From Clostridia bacterium (lineage in GTDB: Bacteria; Bacillota; Clostridia; Saccharofermentanales; Saccharofermentanaceae), in assembly GCA_024403775.1 (NCBI GenBank), contig JAKSRE010000004.1, forward strand, positions 1 through 64,000: 64,000 bases of DNA, read 5' to 3'. Shown here one piece after another: positions 9,734-17,828 of this stretch. Position 1 is the first letter of the stretch. Each line of letters starts with the position of its first letter. A program made the position numbers and the translations under genes. The notes below the pieces were generated by a model that did no database searches, was not told the DNA's origin, and worked only from the letters and a program-made list of their open reading frames with translations.

Positions 9734-10546
9734 TCATATTTTCTTATTTACCGGAGCCCCTTTAGGCTGATTCTTACTATCCGTTTTTATTGTCGTTTGA
9801 TCTATTGGCTGACTTTGAGAAACTTTATTATTAGGTTTCTTCCTTTTCCCTGCTGGATTCTCAGGCACACAAATCTTATCTTTATTTAATCCACTTTCAA
9901 TATTACTAAGTGAATCTTTCTTTAATCTGTCTAGTCGTTCCTGTTCCTCTTTTTTAAGTAACTTTTTAAAATCAAGAGTATTCTTAAGTATCTCTCGATA
10001 ATGGTTACTAAGAGATATGGACAACAGCTCATCAGGAACTCCCATTTCCAGATCAAATGGTTTTCTAAATCTGTCAAAACAGTCAAGGTTAAGTACCTTT
10101 ACCGCAAGTGCAACATTCTTCTCATACTCATCAAAACTACATTTAAGTCCAAGAGAGAATGGAAGCCCCGTAAAATTGATGTTTACATATGGCAGATTAG
10201 TAGAAAAAATCAAATGCAATGTAACAAGCTTCATGTATGACTCAAGATTAATACAGCTTTGTGAACATATCAAAGCAAGGCTTCCTGGTCTTGGCATATT
10301 TGAAATATCTGACTTCTCTCCTTCAAATCCATTAGCCCACAAGTAATATAACTCTCTATAAACATCATTTTTGAAGTTCTCAAAATCCTGGGTTAGTGGT
10401 TTTGCAAGAACAACACTTCCCAGACTAAAAATATACTGCATATATGATACTTCTAGATAATTTGGAACAGAGAACCACTTAAAATAAGCAGCAACATCTC
10501 TGCTATTAAAAATATAAGTATTTGAATTACTTATTTCTCTATCCAT
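9734..10546 (-). CDS. Orphan protein with a basic, Pro/Lys-rich tail
   Basis: About 270 residues from the chosen ATG at 10546 (MDREISNSNTY), which has a GGTGAT ribosome site 5 bases upstream. An upstream TTG at 10567 in the same frame would start almost at the predicted transcript end and is less likely. I recognise no family. Residues about 10-190 look globular and mixed alpha/beta, without membrane helices or signal peptide. Residues about 190-270 are charged and low-complexity (KKLLKKEEQERLDRLKKDS, then NPAGKRKKPNNK) and probably disordered, perhaps nucleic-acid binding (a guess). It is the first gene ahead of the activase/polA operon, 35 bases upstream of the activase. Confidence 0.65.
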   Translation of the reverse strand: MDREISNSNTYIFNSRDVAAYFKWFSVPNYLEVSYMQYIFSLGSVVLAKPLTQDFENFKNDVYRELYYLWANGFEGEKSDISNMPRPGSLALICSQSCINLESYMKLVTLHLIFSTNLPYVNINFTGLPFSLGLKCSFDEYEKNVALAVKVLNLDCFDRFRKPFDLEMGVPDELLSISLSNHYREILKNTLDFKKLLKKEEQERLDRLKKDSLSNIESGLNKDKICVPENPAGKRKKPNNKVSQSQPIDQTTIKTDSKNQPKGAPVNKKI

Positions 10547-10581
10547 AATCATCACCATTAAACACAATTTTTTAGGTTCTC

Positions 10582-10610
10582 ATTATATCATAACAGGCAA
10601 CCTTTTTACA
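10582..10610 (-). promoter_or_regulatory. Probable promoter of the orphan/activase/polA operon
   Basis: On the minus strand a perfect TATAAT -10 (10582-10587) is preceded by a 17-base spacer and a weak -35 TGTAAA (10605-10610). The predicted start of transcription near 10575 leaves a short leader to the ATG at 10546. Confidence 0.5.
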
Positions 10611-10672
10611 TTATTTATGGGGTAAAACTATGTCAACTTAAGGTATAAAATATGTAATTTTGTACAAAATGA

Positions 10673-10693
10673 ATGACCGCATTAAGCGGTCAT
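10673..10693 (-). terminator. Hairpin after mgtE
   Basis: Perfect 8-bp stem ATGACCGC/GCGGTCAT with a 5-nt loop, 16 bases after the mgtE stop. On the minus strand it is followed only by TCATTTTG, so the U-run is weak. It is probably a terminator. Confidence 0.55.
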
Positions 10694-10708
10694 TACATGA
10701 ATAAAATA

Positions 10709-12082
10709 TTAAATCAAAATAGCTTGAGCAATTAGGAAATAGACAAGAAGTGATACAGCATCAACGATTGTGGTAATAAATGGACTTGCCATAACTGCAG
10801 GGTCAAAACCTATTCTTTTTGCAACCATAGGTAACGAACATCCAATTATTTTTGCAACTACTACTGTCAAAACCATAGTCGCACAGACAACAGCGGCTAC
10901 TGAAAGTGTAACTGAGGAATTATGGAATATAATTCTGTCGACCAGCATAAGTTTTGCAAAGCAGGCTAACGACAGCGCAGAGCCGCATAACGCAGCTGTT
11001 CGTATCTCTTTCCAGATAACCTTAGGCAAATCACTAAACTCAAGTTCCCCAAGTGATATTGCACGAATAATAGTAACTGATGCCTGAGAACCTGAATTAC
11101 CACCAGTATCCATAAGCATAGGAATAAAGGCAGTCAATACAACAGTCGCTGCAAGTGCATCCTCAAAACCAGTGATAATCATTCCTGTAAATGTAGCTGA
11201 TACCATGAGAAGCATAAGCCAGGGAATTCTCTGCTTAAAAACATCGAAAACATTAGAACGAAGATATGTCTTCTCAGAAGGCATCATACCAGCCATGAGC
11301 TCGATATCCTCTGTAACCTCGTCTTCCAAGACGTCCATGGCATCGTCGAACGTGATAATTCCGACCATTCTGTTATCATTATCAACAACAGGAAGTGCCA
11401 AAAAGTTATATTTGGAAAGTTTGTGAGCTACTGACTCCTGATCTTCCATGGTATTTACACATATAACATTCTTATCCATGATATCTTCGATAAGGCTTTC
11501 GTCTTCATTCGTAAGAAGAAGATCCTTTACAGTAACAAAACCCAGTAATTTACGCCCTTCTGTAACGTAACAGGTATAAATTGTTTCCTTATCAATACCT
11601 GTACGACGAATACGTTTAATTGCTTCATCTACAGTCATCTGAGGACGAAGTGATACGTACTCGGTAGTCATAATAGAACCAGCAGAATTCTCAGGATAAC
11701 GTAAAATCTCATTAATTTCCTTACGCATCTGAGGATCAGCCTGAGCAAGAATTCTCTTAACTACATTTGCAGGCATCTCTTCAACAAGATCTGCAGCATC
11801 GTCAATATATAATTCCTGTACTACTTCACGAAGCTCTGAATCTGAAAAACCTTTAATTAAATGCTCCTGAAGTTCTGGCTGCATCTCAACAAAAGTCTCA
11901 GCAGCAAGTTCTTTTGGAAGCAAACGAAATAGGAGAGGAGTCTTCTCCGGCTCTATTTCTTCAAAAACACCTGCTATATTTGCAGGATTCATTGTAACTA
12001 GAATATCTTTAAGAGTTGAATACTTCTTCTCATCAAGAAGCAACTTTAAAGTAATCTCTAAAGTGACATTATGCTCTGCCAT
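10709..12082 (-). CDS. mgtE: Magnesium transporter MgtE
   Basis: 457 residues in the standard MgtE order. An acidic N-terminal domain (about 5-130, with the PELQEHLIKGFSDSE repeat region) is followed by two CBS domains (about 135-255, ending near ITFDDAMDVLEDEVTEDIE). Five membrane helices follow (about 285-457), with the signature DTGGNSGSQAS in the pore region. It imports Mg2+ across the cytoplasmic membrane, and its N/CBS domains close the pore when internal Mg2+ is high. The start follows AAGGAG. It is transcribed alone from a promoter at 12286-12314 through a leader of about 200 nt carrying a small ORF, which suggests extra control at the RNA level. Confidence 0.96.
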   Translation of the reverse strand: MAEHNVTLEITLKLLLDEKKYSTLKDILVTMNPANIAGVFEEIEPEKTPLLFRLLPKELAAETFVEMQPELQEHLIKGFSDSELREVVQELYIDDAADLVEEMPANVVKRILAQADPQMRKEINEILRYPENSAGSIMTTEYVSLRPQMTVDEAIKRIRRTGIDKETIYTCYVTEGRKLLGFVTVKDLLLTNEDESLIEDIMDKNVICVNTMEDQESVAHKLSKYNFLALPVVDNDNRMVGIITFDDAMDVLEDEVTEDIELMAGMMPSEKTYLRSNVFDVFKQRIPWLMLLMVSATFTGMIITGFEDALAATVVLTAFIPMLMDTGGNSGSQASVTIIRAISLGELEFSDLPKVIWKEIRTAALCGSALSLACFAKLMLVDRIIFHNSSVTLSVAAVVCATMVLTVVVAKIIGCSLPMVAKRIGFDPAVMASPFITTIVDAVSLLVYFLIAQAILI

Positions 12083-12161
12083 CGGTATATCTCCTTATTT
12101 ATTATTAGAAATCCGATTCTGCAGACCAAACTAGAAAAAATTGAGATTTATTCCAAAGACA

Positions 12162-12245
12162 TTAAAAGAAGCAGTTTGTCGCCGGAACATCATCTGCGTT
12201 CTTTATACTTCGGTCTTCAGAACTATTGTTAGTTGTTCCGTCCAT
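12162..12245 (-). CDS. 27-residue leader peptide upstream of mgtE
   Basis: ATG at 12245 follows a strong AAGGAG ribosome site at 7-base spacing. The frame runs 27 codons to TAA at 12162-12164, 79 bases before the mgtE start. The peptide begins MDGTTNNSSED, contains an acidic-proline stretch ADDVP and ends TNCFF. It has no signal or membrane segment. The ORF and its flanks hold several complementary segments, such as GGAACA with TGTTCC and GTTCT with AGAAC. By analogy with MgtL in enterobacteria, where acidic/proline codons slow ribosomes at low Mg2+, it may sense Mg2+ for mgtE. That role is inference; translation is supported only by the ribosome site. Confidence 0.55.
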   Translation of the reverse strand: MDGTTNNSSEDRSIKNADDVPATNCFF

Positions 12246-12285
12246 GACGCGCTCCTTTCATGCAAAAAAAATTCATACGCTAATT

Positions 12286-12314
12286 AGAATAACTTGTAAT
12301 ACTAATATTGTCAA
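12286..12314 (-). promoter_or_regulatory. Promoter of the mgtE leader transcript
   Basis: On the minus strand a perfect -35 TTGACA (12309-12314) is followed by a 17-base spacer and a -10 TATTCT (12286-12291). It sits immediately after the glycosyltransferase stop, so mgtE need not be read from that operon. The expected transcript start near 12279 gives a leader of roughly 200 nt. Confidence 0.65.
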
Positions 12315-12323
12315 ATAAAAATA

Positions 12324-13055
12324 TTACTTATTCTTCTTATCATTTTCTTTGATTGTCTTTTTGATAACGCGGAAGTCCTTTACAGCCTTCCATCCAATCT
12401 TACAAATCTTTTTGAAATTAATTGAATTTACTCCGCCCTGACGAGGTCTAAATGTGATAGGAGTAAACTTTACATTCTCCTTATTGTGCACAAGAAGAAC
12501 TGATAAAACTACATTTGACAGATTGAAATCCTTAGGAATCTGTGGAACATATTTCTCAAGTGTAGCTCTTGGCATGAGTCTAAATGGAGTATTGGCGTCT
12601 GTAACACTCTCACCAAATACGAGTTTAATAACAAGTTTTAAAGTCTTAGTTACAAAAACACGTGAGAAACCATCCTGTCTGTGGTTACGGTGACCAATAA
12701 TAGCTGCATACTGAGTTCTCTCTTCCCAGAAAGGATAAAACTCATCTGGAATTGTCTGTCCATCACTATCTGTCTGGAAAATATAATCAGCACCATTCTC
12801 TATACAGTAATTATATGCATAAAGAACTGTTGCACCATGACCTGAATTTGGTTTATCAACTGGGATAAGCTGTGGCAATTTTTCCTGAAGTTCCTGGAGC
12901 TTCTTATAGGTATTATCCTTACTTCCATCATTAAAGATTACAAGTCTTGAATCTTCACCGATTCTCTTTACTACTTCATGCCATTCAACTGCAACCTGCT
13001 CAATGTTATCTTCCTCATTATATGCAGGCATTACAATATAAAGCTTATCTGCCAT
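12324..13055 (-). CDS. Family 2 glycosyltransferase
   Basis: 243 residues. The GT-A fold of family GT2 is clear: the N-terminal VMPAYNEEDNIEQV, FNDGSKDNTY near residue 45, and the nucleotide-sugar metal motif D96-S-D98 in FQTDSDGQTIP. There is no C-terminal membrane region. This type resembles dolichol-phosphate-mannose-synthase-like enzymes that transfer sugars to lipid carriers or surface glycans. Donor and acceptor cannot be told from sequence. It lies 11 bases downstream of the acyl ligase gene, so the two are one operon; a role in making a glycolipid or lipid-linked sugar is plausible but unproven. Confidence 0.88.
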   Translation of the reverse strand: MADKLYIVMPAYNEEDNIEQVAVEWHEVVKRIGEDSRLVIFNDGSKDNTYKKLQELQEKLPQLIPVDKPNSGHGATVLYAYNYCIENGADYIFQTDSDGQTIPDEFYPFWEERTQYAAIIGHRNHRQDGFSRVFVTKTLKLVIKLVFGESVTDANTPFRLMPRATLEKYVPQIPKDFNLSNVVLSVLLVHNKENVKFTPITFRPRQGGVNSINFKKICKIGWKAVKDFRVIKKTIKENDKKNK

Positions 13056-13066
13056 ATTAATTCTCC

Positions 13067-14932
13067 TTAGTTCTGATCGTTCTTACTAAGAGAATCAAGG
13101 TTCTTCTTATCCATCTCCTTCATAGAAGTACCATTACTCATAAGGAGACCTTCAACCTTCTCCTGCTCCTTAGGACGTTTAATCTTAAGAGTAGTAGTCT
13201 TGATCATATCCTCTTCTGTAAAAACAAAATATTTAATAGCCTTATATGAAGGCATATTGTGATTAACGTCTTTTATTTTATCATCAAGATACAAAGAAAT
13301 GTCATCATCTGTAAGATTTTTTTCTTTTCCAAGAATATTTGCAATTCTTTTTCTGTCAATAAGAGTCAAAGCACATATATCAATCGTCTCTTTGGCATTC
13401 TTGTTACCCCATACAAAAACTTCAGTGACACCAGGTATATCAAGAACAAGAGTCTCAATCTCTTCTGGGAATGCTTTCTTACCATTTGTAAGTACAATCA
13501 TAGACTTAACACGGCCAGTTACAAATATTGAACCAGTCTTATCAAGATATCCCATATCACCAGTATGGAACCAGCCATCATCATCAAGAGCTTCTCTTGT
13601 AGCTTCCTCATTATTAAAATAACCCTTAAATACGCAGTCAGACTTGGTCATAATCTCACCAATTCCCTTATCTGAACCGTCTTCAGTATTAATTCTTACA
13701 CTGATATCAGTAAGTGGGCGTCCTACACTACCATAAACGTTACAATCAGTAGTTGTAACAGAAATAACTGGGCTTGTCTCTGTCAATCCATAACCCATAA
13801 GGAAATCAATTCCAAAATCATTAAAAGCCTTAATATACTTCTTATCAATTCCGGCTCCACCAATAACTACGAGACGGATGTGACCTCCAAGTTTCTCAAG
13901 AACCTTGGAAAAAACTGCACGTCTTATATCAACACCAAGCTTAAAAAGGAATCTGCTCACAGGAAGCATAATTCCAAGAAGTCGTTTAGTCTTTGGCGAC
14001 TTTTCTATAGCGTCATTAATTTTATCGTAAACATTTTCGTAAAGAAGAGGAACAGAAACCATAACTTCGACATGCCACTCTTCCATATTTTTACTAATAT
14101 ATCTAAGACCGTCACCAATACAGATACACACACCCTGAGAAAGAAGGAAAAAGTCACATGTATTCTCGAAAGTATGATGTAAAGGTAATACAGAGAAATC
14201 TCTCTCTCCAGGCTTAACATAAAGAGTTGTACTAATTGAATAGATATTTGACAAAATATTACGGTTCGTAAGAAGAACACCCTTACTCATGGAAGTAGTT
14301 CCAGAAGTAAAAAGAATAATCTTTATCTCATCTGGATCAATCTCCTGTGTAAGGAAACGATTATCCCCTTCAGAATATAATTTCTGTCCTTCCTTAATAT
14401 ATGTATCAAGTCGCTCAAATCTGGAATCCTCAGAAGGCCAGGAAATCTCATTCTCAAAACCATCGTCAGACATTAATACAAAGCGCTCAAGAGCTAAATT
14501 TAATGAACCGTCATCAATACCCTTGGCGATAGACAGCATCATCTTGTGCTGCTTATGATGATAGAAAACCACTTTCGCTTCACTTCTTGAAAGTAAGTTT
14601 ATAACCTCTCCTTCTGGAAGAGATTTATCCAAAGGTACAACAGTAGAATTTGAACTTAAAACTGACGCATAGGATACGAACCACTCATATGCATTCTCAC
14701 CAATAACAGCAAGTTTATCTTTATGATACTTACTGTTAATTAAATATGTAGCAAGACCAACCATATCATTAAAGAATTCATCAAAACTTCTGTGCAATTC
14801 ACTTTGATTAGGCTTACGTCTAAAAATAAATGCATCCAAAGCAGCATATTCTTTACATGTATCTACGAGCATATCTCGCATTGTTAAATACTTCTTAGCT
14901 TTTAATAACGGGGTTCCTGTTACTACACGCAT
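13067..14932 (-). CDS. AMP-forming acyl-CoA (or acyl-ACP) synthetase
   Basis: 621 residues, ANL adenylating superfamily. The phosphate loop FTSGTTSMSKG is at about 208-218, followed by MGYGLTETSPVIS near 385 and the DGWFHTGDMGYLD hinge region. It should activate a fatty acid with ATP to an acyl-adenylate and pass it to CoA or to an acyl carrier protein. The acceptor is not decided by sequence, but an ACP gene lies 4 kb away in the same lipid region. It is divergent from plsC1. Its promoter (14956-14984) carries a 17-bp palindrome over the -35 element. It leads an operon with the GT2 gene. Confidence 0.88.
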   Translation of the reverse strand: MRVVTGTPLLKAKKYLTMRDMLVDTCKEYAALDAFIFRRKPNQSELHRSFDEFFNDMVGLATYLINSKYHKDKLAVIGENAYEWFVSYASVLSSNSTVVPLDKSLPEGEVINLLSRSEAKVVFYHHKQHKMMLSIAKGIDDGSLNLALERFVLMSDDGFENEISWPSEDSRFERLDTYIKEGQKLYSEGDNRFLTQEIDPDEIKIILFTSGTTSMSKGVLLTNRNILSNIYSISTTLYVKPGERDFSVLPLHHTFENTCDFFLLSQGVCICIGDGLRYISKNMEEWHVEVMVSVPLLYENVYDKINDAIEKSPKTKRLLGIMLPVSRFLFKLGVDIRRAVFSKVLEKLGGHIRLVVIGGAGIDKKYIKAFNDFGIDFLMGYGLTETSPVISVTTTDCNVYGSVGRPLTDISVRINTEDGSDKGIGEIMTKSDCVFKGYFNNEEATREALDDDGWFHTGDMGYLDKTGSIFVTGRVKSMIVLTNGKKAFPEEIETLVLDIPGVTEVFVWGNKNAKETIDICALTLIDRKRIANILGKEKNLTDDDISLYLDDKIKDVNHNMPSYKAIKYFVFTEEDMIKTTTLKIKRPKEQEKVEGLLMSNGTSMKEMDKKNLDSLSKNDQN

Positions 14933-14955
14933 ATGTACACCTCCAAATCAGAAGC

Positions 14956-14986
14956 ATATTATCATTAATTGTTTACTAAGTAAACA
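14956..14986 (-). promoter_or_regulatory. Promoter of the acyl-ligase operon, with palindromic operator
   Basis: On the minus strand -35 TTTACT (14979-14984), a 17-base spacer, and -10 TAATAT (14956-14961). A perfect 17-bp palindrome with core GTTTACTAAGTAAAC (14970-14986) covers the -35, and a second small palindrome GTTTGCAAAC lies at 14987-14996. This suggests a dimeric regulator different from, or additional to, the FabT-like one acting on plsC. Confidence 0.55.
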
Positions 14987-15002
14987 GTTTGCAAACAAAT
15001 AA

Positions 15003-15033
15003 TTTGAATATCAAAGAATTTTTTTAGTATTAT
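15003..15033 (+). promoter_or_regulatory. plsC1 promoter with FabT-like operator
   Basis: Palindrome TTTGAATATCAAA (15003-15015) overlaps -35 TTGAAT (15004-15009), with an 18-base spacer to -10 TATTAT (15028-15033). The palindrome matches the core of the streptococcal FabT site as I remember it (TTTGATTATCAAA) except at the central base. A repressor bound here would block RNA polymerase. Confidence 0.65.
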
Positions 15034-15108
15034 CTGTATTTGCCCGTTGCACAACACAAAATACTGTTTTATTATTGAAATGATGAACATAAGTTAGGAG
15101 ATTTTGGT

Positions 15109-15882
15109 ATGAGTGATTCTGAAGAGAAAATTAATAATTCAAATAGTAAAAATATTAATAAGTCGAATGAACTTGATGACAAGTACCCAACAAAACGTGG
15201 CTTTATTGGATATTTTTTAACTTATGGTGTATTATTCTTATCTTCAATCGGTTTAAGTATGAAGGCTATTGGTAGAGAAAACTTCCCTGATAAAAACCCT
15301 TATATAGTAACATCAAATCATCAGTCCTATATTGATGGTCTTTATATCGCTAAATACTTACCTCGTGGACATTATAAGTATATGTGTTGTCTCGCTGATA
15401 GTACTCTTGAGGATAAACATGGCTGGGCTGGACGTAATGTAATGCGTGTAGGACGCGGAATAGCAATAGATAAATTTGGTAATCCTATGAGAGGACTTAT
15501 TAAGGCAAAAAAAGAAGTTGAAAAAGGAAATATCTGTTTTGTATTCCCTGAAGGTATGCGTACACCTACTGGAAGACTTCTTCCTTTTAAAGAAGGCGCA
15601 TGTTATCTTGCTATTAAGGCTAATGTTCCTTTGGTTCCAACTTATATATCTGGTGTTTATGATTTTTGGCCAAAGACTGAAACGTGGCCTCACCCATTTA
15701 AAGGTTTCCTCAAGCGCAAGAAGATTCGAATTGTAATTGGTGAACCTATTTATGGTAAAGATTTTGATAATGATGCGAAAAAGATGACTGAATATATTTA
15801 CAACTGGACACTTGATATGGACAATAAATATAATGATCCAGAAGTATTGGATAAAGCATTATTCAAGAAGAAAAAGAATTAA
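15109..15882 (+). CDS. plsC: 1-acylglycerol-3-phosphate acyltransferase-like protein, copy 1
   Basis: 257 residues, PlsC/LPLAT fold. The catalytic H-x4-D motif is His71-Asp76 in SNHQSYIDG, and the substrate motif FPEGMRTPTG has Glu148. The N-terminal 30 residues are polar and charged; a hydrophobic segment follows (about 35-55). These enzymes add the second acyl chain to lysophosphatidic acid at the inner membrane face. The start follows TTAGGAG. A tandem paralogue lies 280 bases downstream with a matching promoter region. The FabT-like operator over its -35 suggests repression when long-chain acyl-ACP is abundant. Confidence 0.88.
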   Translation: MSDSEEKINNSNSKNINKSNELDDKYPTKRGFIGYFLTYGVLFLSSIGLSMKAIGRENFPDKNPYIVTSNHQSYIDGLYIAKYLPRGHYKYMCCLADSTLEDKHGWAGRNVMRVGRGIAIDKFGNPMRGLIKAKKEVEKGNICFVFPEGMRTPTGRLLPFKEGACYLAIKANVPLVPTYISGVYDFWPKTETWPHPFKGFLKRKKIRIVIGEPIYGKDFDNDAKKMTEYIYNWTLDMDNKYNDPEVLDKALFKKKKN

Positions 15883-15893
15883 GAATGAAAAAC

Positions 15894-15946
15894 GAGGCTG
15901 TCTCATAAGTAATTGGAAAATTATTTTTGAGATGGCCTCTTTAATT
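15894..15946 (+). terminator. Terminator after plsC1
   Basis: A 12-bp stem GAGGCTGTCTCA/TGAGATGGCCTC (two G-U pairs) with further pairing inside the loop, followed by TTTAATTTTA. It lies directly after the plsC1 stop. Confidence 0.75.
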
Positions 15947-16057
15947 TTATGGTTAATGTTAGATATCAATTAATTATTCTAACATAAACTTCTTATCTAT
16001 TTATATTTTGCATATATCTACAGACAAACCATCATAAAATTGTTTACAAATAAATAA

Positions 16058-16087
16058 TTTGATTATCAAAGAATTTTTTAGTATTAT
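16058..16087 (+). promoter_or_regulatory. plsC2 promoter with FabT-like operator
   Basis: The palindrome TTTGATTATCAAA (16058-16070) overlaps -35 TTGATT (16059-16064), with a 17-base spacer to -10 TATTAT (16082-16087). It equals the FabT core consensus as I recall it, and the geometry is the same as at plsC1. Confidence 0.7.
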
Positions 16088-16161
16088 CTATATGTGCTCA
16101 TTGCACAAAGTTAAATACTGATTTATTATTGTATGACGAATACAAACGAGGAGATTTATAT

Positions 16162-16929
16162 ATGAGTGATTCTGAAGAAATAACTAGTAAATCAAAAAAT
16201 GAAAATAAAACCAAGTCGAATCCACTTGATGATAAGTATCCAACCAAACGAGGTTTTGCTGGCAACTTTTATAATTATTTTGCATTATTTTTGTCTTTAA
16301 TCTTTTTAAATATGAAAGCTACTGGCAGAGAAAACTGTCCTGATTCAAATAAATATATAATAACATCAAATCATCAGTCCTATATTGATGGTCTTTATAT
16401 CGCTAATTTCTTGCCTAGAGGACATTTTAAGCATATGTGTTGTCTTGCAGCAAGTGATCTTGAGGATAAACATGGCTGGATTGGACGTGTTATTATGCGT
16501 GTAGGTCGTGGAATAGCTGTAGACAGATATGGTAATCCTGTAAGAGGCCTTATTAAGGCAAAAAGAGAAGTTGATAAAGGAAATATTTGTCTCGTATTCC
16601 CAGAAGGCAGTCGTACAGCTACGGGAAGGCTAACTACTTTTAAAGATGGCGCATGTTATCTTGCAATTAAATCTAATGTACCTTTGGTTCCTACATATGT
16701 AACTGGTCTTTATGAGTTATGGCCAAGATCAAAAAAGTATCCTCAGCCTTTTAAGGGATTTCTTAAGCGCAAGAAGATTCGTATTGTATATGGTAAACCT
16801 ATTTATGGTAAAGATTTTGACAATGATCCACACAAGATGACTGATTATGTTTACAACTGGACACTTGAAATGGACAATAAGTATAATGATGCAGAAGTAT
16901 TAGATAAAGCATTATTCAAAAAGAAATAA
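16162..16929 (+). CDS. plsC: 1-acylglycerol-3-phosphate acyltransferase-like protein, copy 2
   Basis: 255 residues from the ATG at 16162, chosen because GAGGAG lies 8 bases before it; an upstream in-frame ATG at 16129 lacks a ribosome site. It is a close paralogue of copy 1 along its whole length: same MSDSEE start, SNHQSYIDG H-x4-D motif, VFPEGSRTATG loop and C-terminal VLDKALFKKK. Differences cluster in the N-terminal hydrophobic segment and near the acyl pocket (for example VYDFWPKT against LYELWPRS). The duplication includes the promoter, so both copies are probably under the same repressor. Different acyl or head-group preference is possible but not shown. Confidence 0.88.
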   Translation: MSDSEEITSKSKNENKTKSNPLDDKYPTKRGFAGNFYNYFALFLSLIFLNMKATGRENCPDSNKYIITSNHQSYIDGLYIANFLPRGHFKHMCCLAASDLEDKHGWIGRVIMRVGRGIAVDRYGNPVRGLIKAKREVDKGNICLVFPEGSRTATGRLTTFKDGACYLAIKSNVPLVPTYVTGLYELWPRSKKYPQPFKGFLKRKKIRIVYGKPIYGKDFDNDPHKMTDYVYNWTLEMDNKYNDAEVLDKALFKKK

Positions 16930-16951
16930 GAATCAACGTTAAACGCAAAAG

Positions 16952-16987
16952 AAGAGGTTGTCTTAAATATAAGACAACCTCTTTTTT
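16952..16987 (+). terminator. Terminator after plsC2
   Basis: A perfect 14-bp stem (AAGAGGTTGTCTTA with its complement) and 4-nt loop, ending in TTTTTT. A strong intrinsic terminator. The A-run before the stem means it could also stop the converging mscS operon. Confidence 0.9.
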
Positions 16988-17008
16988 AAGCCCAATATTA
17001 TCCAATCA

Positions 17009-17803
17009 TTATTTAACAGAAACATCTAAATGCTTATATGGAATAGACAACTTATTCTTATCAAACTCTTCTCTTATAATTAAATGAATCTTACGTCTCG
17101 CCTCATACTTTGTAATAGGATCAACAGATACAACATGAATTCTGTGAGCTACTGAGGAATCACTATATTCCTGAATACCAAAGTAAACACATTCTTTAAC
17201 AATAGGCAATTCCAGAGCTCTGGCGCAGATAGTATTCATCACTTCTTTACTTAAATCAGCAGATACACCATACTCAAAATGAACATCCATATTCAGCTCA
17301 CTTGAGGAAGTTTTTATCTGTGAAATATTACGATTACTTATCGTAATAATTGAATTATCAGCAATATATCGAAGCTTGGTAGTCTTCACGTTAAATGAGA
17401 TAACTCTTCCCTCTTTACCTTCATATTCAATTATGTCATCAACATCAAAGAAATGGTCAACAACTATATGTATTCCCATTATGATATCTTTGAGCCAGTC
17501 CTGTAATGCAAGACCTACAATGGCACTGGCAATTCCGAGGCTGGCAATAAGTGAAGTAACATTAATTCCATTTATCTGAAGAACGATTAACAATGTAATA
17601 ATACATACAAAATAAATAAGTCCATGCTCAATTATGTTTATGAGCATTTTACGCCTTGAAGCATTTTTATCTTCCTGAAAAATAACTTTCATAGACTTTT
17701 TAAAAAAACGTCTAATCAGATTACATATAATAAAAGCAACCAGCAATACAAAAAGCGACGTAATAAGTTCACGGGATGCCATATATTCAAACAGTTTTTC
17801 CAT
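17009..17803 (-). CDS. Small mechanosensitive channel (MscS family)
   Basis: 264 residues from the ATG at 17803, chosen for its GGAG site; a longer frame back to 17863 would overlap the upstream gene and has no ribosome site. Three membrane helices (roughly 10-30, 45-75, 80-105) end in a Gly/Ala-rich pore helix (IASLGIASAIVGLALQDWLKD), followed by the soluble beta/alpha cage domain with VDHFFDVDDIIEYEGKEGRV. MscS channels open under membrane tension and release solutes during osmotic downshock. It is the last gene of the FabT-like/ACP/DagK operon, tying tension release to lipid control. Confidence 0.92.
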   Translation of the reverse strand: MEKLFEYMASRELITSLFVLLVAFIICNLIRRFFKKSMKVIFQEDKNASRRKMLINIIEHGLIYFVCIITLLIVLQINGINVTSLIASLGIASAIVGLALQDWLKDIIMGIHIVVDHFFDVDDIIEYEGKEGRVISFNVKTTKLRYIADNSIITISNRNISQIKTSSSELNMDVHFEYGVSADLSKEVMNTICARALELPIVKECVYFGIQEYSDSSVAHRIHVVSVDPITKYEARRKIHLIIREEFDKNKLSIPYKHLDVSVK

Positions 17804-17828
17804 ATTCACTCCACTTAAACCAAGTTTG

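Noticed and set aside
10547..10567. TTG start of the orphan gene at 10567
   Set aside because: The predicted promoter places the transcript start only about 8 bases upstream, leaving no room for a ribosome site; the ATG at 10546 has one.
12083..12323. M-box (ykoK) magnesium riboswitch upstream of mgtE
   Set aside because: I looked for the conserved core segments in the leader and did not find them; the region instead holds a small ORF with its own ribosome site. A covariance search would be decisive.
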